A stretch of DNA of 64,000 nucleotides from Acanthaster planci. Lineage: Eukaryota; Echinodermata; Asteroidea; Valvatida; Acanthasteridae. The position numbers were made by a program, and so were the translations under genes. The DNA lies in assembly GCF_001949145.1 (NCBI RefSeq), contig NW_019091399.1:130859-194858 (forward strand), in the 5' to 3' direction. A model generated the notes under the pieces. It searched no databases and was not told the DNA's origin. It saw only the letters and a program-made list of their open reading frames with translations. Shown here piece after piece: positions 1-13,226 of this stretch (position 1 is the first letter of the stretch; each line of letters opens with the position of its first letter).

Positions 1-369
1 AGCTATTTGTTAAAATACAGCCTTGTCCCTACTTAGGTTTTGTCTCTGGAACTAAATTTGTTTGAAGACCTTGAATGTACGGCTCACAATGAAAGACTCC
101 TTAATTCAGTTTCTCAACAATGGTCATTCATGACAGGGATTTTTTAAAATTTGAATTGACTTGAGATGCTCTTCAAGCTTGGTTCTGTGTGAAGACTGCT
201 TTTTCAGATGACAGATTCTTCATTAGAACACTGACTTTTCTGAAAGGTTCATGTTGTGATTGTTACGGTACTTGTTTCTGCATTGTCTCCCTGTTTAACT
301 GAAGAGAACGTAACTGAAGGAAAACAAAAAAATCAGAACTGAAGTTGTCAATATAACTCATTTTGGCAG

Positions 370-3300
370 ACGCTTTCCGTCAACACAAGTAGCAGCATCG
401 CGTGCCTTGAAGAGGAAGGAAGATTCGCCTTTACCCAACTTCATACAAATATGACGCTTGAGGTTACAGGCGGACACGCCAAAATTGGGCAGATTATCGA
501 TGAGAGGTGAGACATAATTAAGATCATAAGATGAAGTGTCTAAGACATGTCAAGTGGTATGATAATGCTGGTTGTGGTGTCAGGTCAATTGGCCATTTGA
601 TCATGGGTGCTTATTACAGTTGTAGAAACCCTGGAAAGATTAGTTTGTGATTTTGTTTAGATTATTCATGTAATTTTATTTCCGTCAGAGGTACTTTTTT
701 GATTCACAATCATCTCAGAAGTATTTTCTGGCTGTTAAAGCAGAATTAGGATTGGAAATATTGTAACGGACCGAGCGGTAACCAATGACCTAGCGGTGGG
801 GCGCCGCCCAAATGGGCAGCGACTGACCAAAAAAAAGCAGTAAACGAAAATTAAGGCAAATTTAAGACACAAAGAAAAGCACACAGCACCACAGGATTTC
901 CAGGGGGCCCTCCAGACATTGTATATTTTATAGACTAATACTTAAAAATTATAAAGGAGGAGGAAAGTATTGTAGGAAAAGGTTGTGTAGTGTTTAAACG
1001 ACTGAAGGGGCGTGGCCTGATATAACTGCACTTGGTTAGCGTTAAACATAAAAACAAGCAGGCACAAATTTGATGAAGTGGTGCTAGGGGCTGGAGGCAA
1101 TAGGCACAAATGTGCACACAACCAAAAAAGGAAACAAGGCCAAATGAAATTGGGGGGGGAGTAAATAAATTCACAGAGACTTATCTGCACAAACGTAGAA
1201 AACTAAAGATCCCCCAAGCCGATGAGTTCCTCCGACCCACGCTGCCAGTTGGCTTTGGCAAAACGACCACACCTCAAGCTAGTGCTACTGGGTTTTATAC
1301 AGTCATCGCGATCTGCCTGACTGATTATCAATGGAAACTAGGTGAGAAACTATGACAAAAGAAGTCTGTGCCTTACCCCAGTACACAATACCTGAAGACT
1401 GAAACTTGGGAGGCCTCACCCCGCGTACATGTTGGTAATATATGCACCAATACAATGACGTTACAACCTATTTGTTACAATATTGAATTGTTTTTTGTTT
1501 TATTTAGTTTTAATCTTTGAAATCTGGGCAGTGGAAAATGTCAAGGCATCTGACAGAAATATTTTCAGAACTGAAAAAGTTCTTAAACTTCAATTTGGTT
1601 TTATATTAACGAAATTTATACATGCGTTTAAGACAAGCTTAGGAAATTTAAGACCAACCAAGCACATATTTATTTCCATTCATAAATACTGTTTTAGTCA
1701 CAGAATCAAAAGAAGTCACCATACTATAATTTTCCTAGGATATTGTTTAACAGTTTTACTTCCATTTACCAGAACAACCTTTTCCATTTCATATTACATT
1801 CCTTATGCAACTACTGGTAGAAGAATCTCCTTATTTGGACTTTGGGCGCTCGTGGTGAGTTCTGCATGCCGCAGCGCACGCATTCTCTTGACCAAAAAGA
1901 ATTGAGTAAACTGTCTCGTATCCCCTTGTGCCAGCGTGTTTTTACGCCACAGGCATTGTCAAATCGCAGCGGGCATTATCAAATGTTCATACACAGTCAT
2001 GTTGCACGTTGTTGAATAGGGAAACTGTCTAAGGTACATGTATTTATGAATGCAGTTTTATTTCTGCATTTGCCAAGAGTATAAGACATCAGTTGGTAAT
2101 GACAGGCCGATGTCAACAGGATAATCTTTAGGTATTAGTACACTGTCAATGATCACCAAGTTGAAGGTTATCTTCTGGTGCAAGGAAAGAGAAAATCCCC
2201 AATGTGGCATTTTTTGTCCCTCGCGACCATTCAGGTGCCCATCGCATTAATACCCGTCTCCAGTTTGTCTTGTTCAAGCTGGAAAACTAGATCCACATCA
2301 TTGAACACCTTAAACTGACCGATATTATCCTTCCCAATCTTAAGAGATTACACGGTCAGGTTGATAATGACCGCAGTGTGTGACCCTGGTCTTATAATTG
2401 ACTATTCCCTCGGTTTCTCACAGCAAGTCAAGAGTGACACAGCCCTTATTGGTGCTTGGTCAATTCCTACGAGAAAAAGTAAGTTACTTATGCAATTCTG
2501 GGTTACTGTTGCTGCATATCGACCACCCAATTTTAGTCAAAAATTCTCAACCTTTTACCTTGCTACAGGTCAGTCGTGTTTTTCTTTTTTCACTTGAAAA
2601 AAAAAAAGATGTGTACCTTTTACAACTTAACATGATTACACTTTACCAGAGAGGTTAATAAGGATGTTTTATACTAGGTCTTGCCCTTACAATGATTTAC
2701 ATATTCACCGCATTCTCAGCATAGTCTGAGAGTTGCAAAAAAATCCTTTTCTTGCTCGGGTGGAATTCAAGCCCATAACTTCCTCCTGACTAGCTGCACA
2801 AGTCTTCTTTCATCAGACAATTGTTTCCATCCTACAAACCACACTGAGAATACATTGGAGTCTTTAAGTCAACGTAAGGGCAAAACCTGTCTAAAATTAA
2901 CATCCCCGACACAAAACTCAATTATTCTCATTGATTAGGATATCTGACCCATGTTTAAGCCCAAAGCAATTTCCAGTATGGAAATCCAAGACAAATTTGC
3001 ACCATTTAAGTGGATCCTGTTTTGTACCAACCCTGTGCAAGTAATACTTTCCAGTGCGGAAATTTTGCACAAATGTTATCATATTCTCAGCTCCTGGTTT
3101 ACAAGTTTGTTTGTGTGGATAACATATTGAAAAGGGAAATTGGTTCAGTAGTATGCAAGATGTTGAAGTAAGACAGGGATATTGAGTATCAGTTCTGTCA
3201 GAGGAAATTACATATTGGATTCAGTGGTCCATTCTTAAAAACCCTGGATGAAATTTGAGCCTACTTGAAAATCATTCTCATGCATGCCCAGGTATTTCGT

Positions 3301-6300
3301 TTTGGTTATTGAGTCTGGTGCCGCTGGCTGAAATGATTTCTGTTGGATCTGCTTGTTACATGATATGTGGTATCGTTGGGTAGTTGTCATATGAAATTAT
3401 ATGTGAGTTTGTCTTGCTGGGGGTGCTGCTCTTCCTCAGACTTTTGACATACTATCTCCAGTTTATTATGCCACACCCCCATCCCTGACAGCCATTTCTG
3501 ATCAGTAAGCAATTCAGTAATCATGACTAGCTTTATGTTTTGTCCATTTTAAGAACGTGCGGCATTCGGATCTCTGCATTACTGTCAACATGTGAATCAG
3601 ATGGACAGCTCACACAAGAAAGGAAGATCGACTGATAATGTTGTCAGTTTGGATGCATAAACATATAATTACCCTGTTTTCACACTCGAGATTGACACCA
3701 TGTAATCCTGGTAAGGGGTGTGAAAACTCCCCAAGTACCAGAAACTTGACGTAGTGTCGGTATCATTAAGCCACTTCCTCTAGCCCCAGGAACCGCGTGT
3801 TCGTGTCAGGGAAACAGAGAACAACTTGATGACAGTGATAATCCTCTCACACTGCAAGTCATACGCTTCCACCATCCAGTCGGATTGCTAAGCCCCCAAA
3901 TAACGAGTGTTTGGCAAGGCTTCCTCCCACCAGCCATCCATTCATTTCCAGCCTGCTAACCGCCAATATCCCTCTCGGAATCGGCAGGGATTAAACATAG
4001 TCACTTCAGGTCAGGCTGCACTCTGAGCTTTTCCTTTCCCATGTCTTGTGTTGGGCAAGACGTGATGTTTGCTTTCATATCTTTCCTGTTTCATTTCCTT
4101 CAGTTGCTGTCAGCTAGTTGATATCTCAGACTCGGTCAGTGGACAGTTCAGCCCTAGAGAGTGGGGACTCTACCAAACATTCCCAGGTACTGCCCTGTCT
4201 TGCACCTCAAGGGCTCAGAATTTTTAAGGCATTGTTGCTATTACAGTTTGCAACATAATGTAGTTTAGTTCCTTAAAATGTAAATTTAAAATAAAGCTGG
4301 TATAAAGAAGCACAACCTTGGGAAAGAAAAGCATGTCCGTTGCATAAAACTTGCAAATCTGTGGGGATTAAGTGCTTTATTTTTTTACTTTTACCCTAGA
4401 TGGTAGAGGGGGTATGTTCCCCCACCTGACTTTAACTGAGGCCTCATGTCAACACCACCTGACCCCTGACACTAACGCCAGCAAGTATGCAGTCAGGCAG
4501 CTTGATCTAAGCAGAAGCTTCAAGTTCTCCCTGACGGCAAGCCGGAGAGGCAAAAAAGGTAGGTTAGGGAGATAAAACCTGAGAAAAGGTTTCCATGGTA
4601 AGGGATGTTTAGTTTGTATTAATTTGTTCAAACACTATACGAAAGGTACATGTACATGTATGTGAAATGGATGGGTCTGCATCTTTCACTTGAGTTGTAC
4701 ATGTATGTATACAGCAATTACCTCTTGGACTAATATTTAATAGTGTTTGACTTGACAAAATGATCATACATGCTAACTTTGAGAATGTGCACAAGTTGTC
4801 TTGAGTGTAGGGTCAACAACAATACTGGCATCTCCTCAGATGAATCTGTAACTGAGGAGGATGGAAATCAATTTTCTTTATTCGAAAGGTTTTACTTCTC
4901 CAACTTATATATAAGGTAGTATTGCCTTGATGTTTTGCTGGACGCAAGTATCCTGTTGACAAATCTTTGGGAAGTCAGTTAATAGTGTTGCAATGAAACC
5001 GTAAGTCACTGTCACAGTAGATAAGTTATTTCTCATTTTTCCTTGACACTTATCTATTTTTTCCTTCCATGTTATTTTTATTTCTCACAGCCAAGGACAG
5101 GCCATTGATGTATTACCAAGTAGCTAATGCGAAGTTGATCAACGTGCGGTCCAGTTACGCCCAAGACAAATATGGATCAGAGACAATGACGCTGAGCGTC
5201 CGAAATATGCTGCACAGGAAGGTGCGGCTTATAATGAAACTGGACAGAGTCAAGCCATTTCCTTGGAAACAGTTTGGAGGAAGGCGTAAATTAAGCCCAG
5301 TTGTCATTTTTATGTTCATTCATTTTGCACTTTGTAAATTTGCACTTTTCATATTTGACTGATGATAGATACATTCAATTTCCGAAGTGAAGTATTTGGT
5401 AGTTCTCTCTCTGAATTCTCTCAACAGTATTGGCATTCGCCCTCATGGATTCTTTTGGTCTCAAAACATCAAGCCTTCTAACTTTTGAAGTTCATATTTT
5501 TGAGGGGACACTCTCTGTAGTGGCAAAACTTGTGAAAAAAACCCATCATTTCTTGCGCTGGCATTCTGAAAGCAAACTCTTTAATTTGATAACAGGGTTC
5601 CTCCTCGGTGACCTTTAACCTCCCAGATGCATCCCTTCTGTGTCCCCGTACGTCATTTACTCTGACTTTTCAAGCAGCCTGCCCCTTCACCAAGCACCTG
5701 CATTATGTATACCAGCCTCAACTCACCCAGCAGGAATTCTTATACGGCAATCCTACAGACTCCAAGGGCAAACCCATATTGATTGACATTCCGGTATGTT
5801 GTATGGGACTATCCTTGATGCTTCCATTACAATTGACCTGCAGTCGCAAAGCCTTTCACAAAACCAGTCACAAGTAACGGTGAACAATGACAAAGGAATA
5901 CTTTTGTCAAAGTTCATTTGAAAAACTTGTGCTTGGCTTAAGAAGGAATGAAAATTGATGGACTTAGTCCATGTGTGGACTTATAATATGTTCAACCCCA
6001 GTCCTAGTGAGAAGATAAGATGAAGACTTAGACGTGTTTTTGACATAGCAAATGTTTGACAGAATTATCTAATAACTGAAATTTAGTTGCATTTTGTTTT
6101 CCAAGCTTGGCAACTTTAAATGCCTTTTTAGCATGACGTAGTCTATGTCGCATGCGCCACTTTTTTTCACCTGTCACAATTTCCGTTTACTCTTTTGAAC
6201 AAAAATGACTAAAGAAAGGTACGAAAAAGAACCCAGAATGTGCATCACTTCCATTACTGTCATAATTTGTTTTGAGTAACACTTCCGAGTAAACACACTT

Positions 6301-8802
6301 GACCTTGACCAGGCAGCATAATTTACATGACTCTCCATGGTTGTTCTCCAATTATCAGAGCATCTTGTGCCTTTTGACAGGTCAACTATCGACCCCCATC
6401 ACTTCTAGGTATTTCCATTCCAACCAGTAACAATATCTACAATGCTGATCCTAGTCAGCCAAGACCCAGAGATATCTATCAGATATCAAAGGTAAATAAG
6501 AAGATATAATAGACAAGGTAAGGAGGTTGCCACTGAAGCATTAGATAGAGCCTGATTGCCACTTGAAAGCACAAAGAGGATGATTGTTGGATTGCTGTAC
6601 GGGATAATCTTAAAAGGTTTGGAAAGGTCATTATCAGTTAGGTTTGTTAACATCTCAAAGAAGAATCTGAAATGATGCCAATAATCTGAACATTTTCAAA
6701 AAATCCAGGTCATTGAATATTTCTCATTTTGGGGGCCCAATTCGTCACTTCCTTTCCTCTATTGCTACTTTCAGGACAGCGGTACCTACAAGCAGTGCCT
6801 AGGTAAAACCAATCGCTCTGAGTGTGGTTGCACTGATGCCATGAAGATGTCATCCTTAGAGAGAGACACGGACTGTAGACAGCGGGTATGTGTCAAAGAC
6901 TTGCTCAACTTCTAGCTGCTTTACTTAAGACTTTACCAGCACTAACTAACTGGTAAATGAGGGGCCTAGCAAAGCACTGAAACAAGGCACAGCCCACAAC
7001 ATGGATGCTGGCACTTTACTGGCTCATTGAGATTTCTGCTGTTGCAATCACATCACCTATCTTTGAATTCCACTGTGTTTTGTATTAGCCAGTACGTTGT
7101 TTTAAATTGTATGGCATTGTGTTGCTTGTATTATATTGTGTTTGTTAGCATTACCTTGTATTTATTCCCTGATGACATTATCAAAACTGATGTGCTGTGC
7201 TAAGGGCTGGTTGGGAGTCTAGGGATCAATAGGCAGTGCTACTGGTGCCAATGACATCAAGAAAACTGTGCCATTGGTGCTTTACCTTTCTTTAGGGGCT
7301 CTTTGGACAATGATGATCATGCGTTTTAGGCCTACAGGTTAGTGCATCCTGGCAAGTTATCCCTGAGGTTCCAGATCTTAGAAGCGGAGACGGAACCAAC
7401 CGAGCTGCTGGAACTTTATGTCATCACCTTGAAGGAAGTGAACGGAAGGCAGGACTACATGGTTGAAGGTAGGTAGGTGTGCATTAGGGTGGGGCTTGGA
7501 AGGGGGTGGGACGTGACTTGGAGGATGGCAGGTCGGCATTGTCAAAGGTAAATAAAGCCAGAGACAGGGCAGAGCTTTGTTTGCTGAGATCAGTGAGTGA
7601 CCAAAATGTGGCAAGATGGGTTTTTCTCAGTTGGGGCAGGGCGTGATTGGGGACAAGAGGTTGGTAACGGTAAATACAAGGACTACATTATAAAAATCAG
7701 GGGTGAAACACGTTTATGATGTGGCAGTGTTCATCAGAACACGGAATGAGATGATGGTGGGGCAAGGCTTGTGAAAAGTCAAACTCTATGTCCGAATTAC
7801 CCGGCTCTGACTTGTAATTACTCACAAGTTAATTTTAGCCATAGATTATAGGAATAGACTTCTTGCTTCATTTCAGACTGCAGCCAAGTAATTCACACAA
7901 GTCCTAGCTTCCCGGCAGAGAGGTATTTATCTGGACAAGCACTGGTTTGCAAGTGCATAATACAAGCACCTCTGTTGATTGTAATGATTGTCTCTTGCAG
8001 CTGAGTCCACCCCCAGCTTGGACAAGATGAAGGAGGAGCTTAGTGAAGTAATGAACAACACGAGTGAGTTTATTGACCCGGCCACAGTGAGACTCACACT
8101 CACGGTGAGCAAAGCATTCTCATTAAAACTCTTTTTCTTCCTTTATTTTGGACGTTAGTTTGAGTTGTGATTAATTAATATTACTACATGTACAAGGCGA
8201 TGCCAATGTAGACAGGTCAGGTTTTAATTTTCTTTCATCATCAACCAATTATTGCAAGTATTTAAAAGATTAATAAGATTTTACATATCAAATACATTCT
8301 TGTGTATTGCAGGGTTCAGGACTCTATCACTTCAGAGCGTCAGTAATTCCAGGTTTCAGTTACTGTAATTTGGAAGATGAAGTGCAGGTAAGACAGAATT
8401 CTCCTCTTGCATATCACCTCCTAATCTTCATTCATCAGACTCTTGTACTAAATGTCTTCTTTCTTTATTAATCCTTTAAATATCTGAAGACTTTCTTCCA
8501 GGCAGTATGCGCCATCTCTCTCAAAAGGAGACACTACGGGTAGAGCTCTAGTATTGCATTTCAGATGTTTTAGGTGCGAATCCTACCTATGTCCATTTTC
8601 TTTGCTACAGGTGTATGTTGACATGGCGCCTCTACCGAACCCTACCCAGATGATTGTCATCACTGTCATCAGCATTGTGATTGGCGGCGTGTTGTTCTCA
8701 GTGTATCTCTATTATCTTCATTTGCACCATCAGCCACGCATCCGAAAAACTGGCTCGCAGTGTATGGACCCTCAGGAACTACGAGAACAAATGAAGCAGT
8801 GA
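370..8802 (+). CDS. CATSPERB: CatSper channel auxiliary subunit, probably beta (3' part of gene, partial)
   Basis: Accessory single-pass membrane subunit of the sperm flagellar Ca2+ channel CatSper; its large extracellular part forms the canopy over the pore. Exons: 370-506 (less certain), 4104-4186, 4400-4558, 5091-5285, 5428-5516, 5596-5793, 6381-6491, 6775-6885, 7330-7468, 8001-8104, 8313-8387, 8611-8802. They join in phase to 530 codons plus TGA. Support comes from a conserved stretch ISDSVSGQFSPREWGLY in exon 4104, NIYNADPSQPRPRDIYQISK in exon 6381, a Cys-rich KQCLGKTNRSECGCT in exon 6775, and a final exon with YVDMAPLPNP just before a hydrophobic transmembrane segment and a short basic tail. 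These match my recollection of CATSPERB better than the gamma, delta or epsilon subunits, so the family is firm and the subunit letter less so. The 5285 donor and exon 5428-5516 were chosen by phase. Upstream exons lie before the window. Possible poly(A) signals are AATAAA at 8959 and 8996. Confidence 0.75.
762..1479. mobile_element. Candidate solo LTR in a CATSPERB intron
   Basis: The 718-bp segment begins TGTAAC and ends GTTACA (TG...CA with a 6-bp inverted terminus). It is bordered on both sides by ATAT (758-761 and 1480-1483), a possible 4-bp target-site duplication. It contains no coding sequence. This is the structure of a solo retroviral-type LTR, but I cannot confirm it without other copies. 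A short TIR DNA element is the alternative. Confidence 0.4.
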
Positions 8803-9002
8803 GGATGATGGTGGTGTCTGGTTTCAATCTGACATGATTGTGGAGGGAGGTCCAATAAGAATTCTTAAAGTCCAAGAAATCAGGTCATGAGAATTATCTT
8901 CCTGAACTGCGTCCAGTCTTGACCAGGCATTATTGCCAGCTGTTTACAAGCTTGTCAAAATAAAAGGAGGCCCAAAATGTGTTTTGTTTTTTTGGAATAA
9001 AT

Positions 9003-9409
9003 AATTATTCTTTGCATATTGCATACTCTTTTTCTAGGGAACTCTGTCCACTTTCTGTCAAAAACGTTATATCTTTTTAGCAGTTTTCCAAATGTTGTGA
9101 ATTTTCTGCAGATCCATGCTGACTATTGGCTTTGCATAAGTTTACTTCATAAAAAAGTTCTTGAATCTTTACATGTTTTTCTGCTGAACTTGTAGATTTG
9201 AGATTATTATCATTTTACTTAGGGTTCCCATAGTAACCCCAACAATTGAGCAATTAAATTGTTCCAAATAATATTCATTATTGCTTGTCACAAAGAATTG
9301 GTGCAACCAATATGTAGAGTACTTTGCTTCTTGATGTTACAAAAAAATTACTTGCCAAGTGAAGTTGTTTATAAATTTTTATAAATGTCACATGTTCTGA
9401 AGTTAGAAG
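9003..9409. other. Gene-free stretch between CATSPERB and assembly gap
   Basis: AT-rich sequence after the CATSPERB poly(A) signals and before the N run at 9410-9836. No exon-like reading frame is visible. The first bases probably belong to the CATSPERB 3' UTR. Confidence 0.5.
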
Positions 9410-9836
9410 NNNNNNNNNNNNNNNNNNNNNNNNNNNNNNNNNNNNNNNNNNNNNNNNNNNNNNNNNNNNNNNNNNNNNNNNNNNNNNNNNNNNNNNNNNN
9501 NNNNNNNNNNNNNNNNNNNNNNNNNNNNNNNNNNNNNNNNNNNNNNNNNNNNNNNNNNNNNNNNNNNNNNNNNNNNNNNNNNNNNNNNNNNNNNNNNNNN
9601 NNNNNNNNNNNNNNNNNNNNNNNNNNNNNNNNNNNNNNNNNNNNNNNNNNNNNNNNNNNNNNNNNNNNNNNNNNNNNNNNNNNNNNNNNNNNNNNNNNNN
9701 NNNNNNNNNNNNNNNNNNNNNNNNNNNNNNNNNNNNNNNNNNNNNNNNNNNNNNNNNNNNNNNNNNNNNNNNNNNNNNNNNNNNNNNNNNNNNNNNNNNN
9801 NNNNNNNNNNNNNNNNNNNNNNNNNNNNNNNNNNNN
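9410..9836. other. Assembly gap (427 N)
   Basis: Run of undetermined bases. Frames read through it are artefacts. It directly abuts the first copy of a duplicated flank (9837) that is itself next to a satellite, so the gap is probably caused by the repeat. Confidence 0.95.
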
Positions 9837-10440
9837 ATACCATTCCATTGTGTGCAGTTCTCTTTTAGGTGTGCTGTGCATCCCTTTGAAATTATCGTTA
9901 ATTCATGCAATGTTAACTTGTCTTCATGAGATGCCAACACCTGTGTTGTTTCTTTTATTTTGAAAGATTATTCCAATTGCGAAAATGTTTTCACATTTGT
10001 ATTTATTCGCTGGTGTTTAGTACTTATTTTTCAAATTGCCCTTTTGACACTACTTTCAAAACTGTTTATTGACAAAAGGTTTCTGACATTTCAAATTGTT
10101 CTATTCTTTTCATCAAAGACACAGTTTCATTGTTCCAACTTTCCAGCTTAATATGTTCTTTTGTAACATTTTTGTCAACAGAATAAAAACATTATGGCTG
10201 AAAATACTTTAGATTTCATCAAAGCTTCTTATTCTATTTGCTCTTGTCTTTGCTCTAATCTTTGCAATATTAACAAAATGAGCAAACCAGGAATTTTTCA
10301 GCTTCTCTTCAGAAATCAAATTTCCAAGTGGTTAAATGAACCAAAACAAAGATTTTCCAGAGTTTCATCAGAAAATAAATTTATAAGGGGTAAGTCTTGG
10401 CATTTTCATCAAAATGAGCAAAAAATGAGGATTTTTCAGA
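9837..10440. repeat. First copy of a ~600-bp satellite-flanking unit
   Basis: Non-coding segment that recurs almost base for base at 13227-13860. Both copies begin TACCATTCCA, include ATTCATGCAATGTTAACTTG and CATTATGGCTGAAAATAC, and run directly into the 78-bp satellite. Both also start immediately after N. It is either a higher-order repeat spacer or a duplicated contig end. Confidence 0.8.
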
Positions 10441-13225
10441 TTTCATCAGAAATTCAAGTTGTAAGGGGTTAGTCCAGGCATTTTCATCAAAATGAGCAAA
10501 AATGAAGATTTTTCGTATTTTAATCAGAAATTCTATTTGTAAGGGTTAGTCTTGTCATTTTCCTCAATATCGGTCAAAATGAACATTTTCCAGATTTTCA
10601 TTAGAAATTTAAATATGTAAGGGGTTAGTCTTGCCATTTTCATCAAATTAAGCAAAAATGAACATTTTTCTGATTTTTACTAAAATTAAATATGTAAGGG
10701 GTTAGTCTTGGCATTTCATCAAAATGAGCAAAACTGATGATTTTTCAGATTTTCACCAAAATTTAATATGTAAGGGGTTAGTCTTGGCATTTTCATCAAA
10801 ATGAGCAAAACTGATGATTTTTCAGATTTTCACCAAAATGTAATATGTAAGGGGTTAGTCTTGCCATTTTCATCAAATTAAGCAACAATGAGCATTTTTC
10901 AGATTTTCACTAAAATTAAATATGTAAGGGGTTAGTCTTGCCATTTTCATCAAATTAAGCAACAATGAGGATTTTTCAGATTTTCACTAAAATTAAATAT
11001 GTAAAGGGTTAGTCTTGTCATTTTCATCAAAATGAGCAAAAATGAGGATTTTTCAGATTTTCATCAGAAATTCAAGTTGTAAGGGGTTAGTCTTGGCATT
11101 TTCATCAAAATGAGCAGAAATGAAGATTTTTGCAAATTTTCGTCAGATATTCAAGTTCTAAAGGATTATTCCATATTTTCATCAAAATGAGCAAAAATGA
11201 GGATTTTTCCGATTTTCACTAAAATTAAATATGTAAGGGGTTAGTCTTGCCATTTTCATCAAATTAAGCAACAATGAGCATTTTTCAGATTTTCACTAAA
11301 ATTAAATATGTAAGGGGTTAGTCTTGGCATTTTCATCAAAATGAGCAAAACTGATGATTTTTCAGATTTTCACCAAAATGTAATATGTAAGGGGTTAGTC
11401 TTGCCATTTTCATCAAATTAAGCAACAATGAGGATTTTTCAGATTTTCACTAAAATTAAATATGTAAGGGGTTAGTCTTGTCATTTTCATCAAAATGAGC
11501 AAAAATGAGGATTTTTCAGATTTTCATCAGAAATTCAAGTTGTAAAGGATTATTCCATATTTTCATCAAAATGAGCAAAAATGAGGATTTTTCCGATTTT
11601 CTTCAGAAATTCAAGTTGTAAGGGGTTAGTTTTGGCATTTTCATCAAAATGATCATATATGAAGATTTTTCAGATTTTCACCGAAATTTAATATGTAAGG
11701 GGTTAGTCTTGCCATTTTCATCAAAATGAGCAAAACTGATTATTTTTTAGATTTTCGTCAGAAATTCACATTCTAAAGGATTATTCCATATTTTCATCAA
11801 AATGAGCAAAAATCAAAATTTTTCAGATTTTCATCAGAAATTCAAAATGTAAGGGGTTAGTTCTGGCATTTTCATCAAAATCAGCAAAAATAATGATTTT
11901 TCAGATTTTCATCAGAAATTCAAAATTTAAGGGGTTAGTCCTGGCATTTTCATCAAAAACAGCAAAAAATAATGATTTTTCAGATTTTCATCAGAAATTC
12001 AAGTTGTAAGGGGTTAGTCTTGGCATTTTTTTCAAAATCAGAAAAAATGATGATTTTTCAGATTTTCATCAGAAATTCAAGGTCTACAGGATTATTCCAT
12101 ATTTTCATCAAAATGAGCAAAAATGAAGATTTTTCACATTTTCACCAGAAACTCAAGTTGTAAGGGGTTAGTCTTGTCATTTTCATCAATATCGGCCACA
12201 ATATAGATTTTTCAGATTTTCATCAAAATTCAAGTTGTAAGGGGTTAGTCTTGCCATTTTCATCAAAATCAGCAAAAATGACGATTTTTCAGATTTTCAT
12301 CAGAAATTTAAGTTGTAAGGGGTTAGTCTTGGCATTTTCATCAAAATGAGCAAAAATGAGGATTTTACAAATTTTCATCAGAAATTCAAGTTGTAAGGGG
12401 TTCATCTTGCCATTTTCATCAAAATCAGCAAAAATGAGGATTTTTCAGATTTTTAACACTGAGAAGTTTAAGTTCTATAGGATTATTCCATATTTTCATC
12501 AAAATCAGCAAAAATCAAAATTTTTCAGATTTTCATCAGAAATTCAAGTTGTAGGGGGTTAGTCTTGGCATTTTCATCAAATCAGCAAAAATGACAATTT
12601 TTCAGATTTTCCTCAGAAATTAAAAGTTCTAAGGGGTTAGACTTGGCATTTTCATCAAAATGAGCAAAACTGATGATTTTTCAGATTTTCATCAGAAATT
12701 CAAGTTGTAAGGGGTTAGTCTTGTCATTTTCATCAATATCGGCCAAAATATAGATTTTTCAGATTTTCATCAAAATTCAAGTTGTAAGGGGTTAGTCTTG
12801 GCATTTTCATCAAAATGAGCAAAAATGAGGATTTTACAAATTTTCATCAGAAATTCAAGTTGTAAGGGCTTCATCTTGCCATTTTCATCAAAATCAGCAA
12901 AAATGAGGATTTTTCAGATTTTTAACAGAAGTTTAAGTTCTATAGGATTATTCCATATTTTCATCAAAATCAGCAAAAATCAAAATTTTTCAGATTTTCA
13001 TCAGAAATTAAAAGTTATAAGGGGTTAGTCTTGGCATTTTCATCAAAATGAGCAAAACTGATGATTTTTCAGATTTTCATCAGAAATTCAAGTTGTAAAG
13101 GGTTAGTCTTGGCATTTTCATCAAAATCAGCAAAAATGAAGATTTTTCAGATTTTCATCAGAAATTCAAGGTCCACAGGATTGTTCCATATTTTCATCAA
13201 ATTGAGCAAACATGATGATTTTTCG
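10360..13225. repeat. Satellite/minisatellite array, ~78-bp unit (block 1)
   Basis: Diverged tandem units of about 78 bp. A typical unit reads GATTTTTCAGATTTTCATCA, then GAAATTCAAGTTGTAAGGGG, then TTAGTCTTGGCATTTTCATC, then AAAATGAGCAAAAATGAG. Each unit is itself a dimer: ATTTTCATCA occurs twice, spaced about 41 and 37 bp. Several subtypes alternate, for example a TATGTAAGGGG form and a form with AAAGGATTATTCCATATTTT. Because the period is a multiple of three, short open frames recur (MRIFQIFIRNSSCKG type), but stops interrupt them and no coding function is supported. Confidence 0.92.
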
Positions 13226-13226
13226 N

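Noticed and set aside
1483-1905. 140-aa open frame on the plus strand
   Set aside because: It starts with TTG, has no recognisable domain and lies in a CATSPERB intron.
2424-2478. Possible additional CATSPERB exon (good TTTCTCACAG and GTAAGT borders)
   Set aside because: It breaks the phase between exon 370-506 and exon 4104-4186, which join in frame without it. Left out, though it could pair with another unseen exon.
12356-13028. Repetitive protein-like frames in the satellite
   Set aside because: The period of 78 is divisible by three, which makes short frames recur by chance. Frameshifts and stops end every one within 70 codons.
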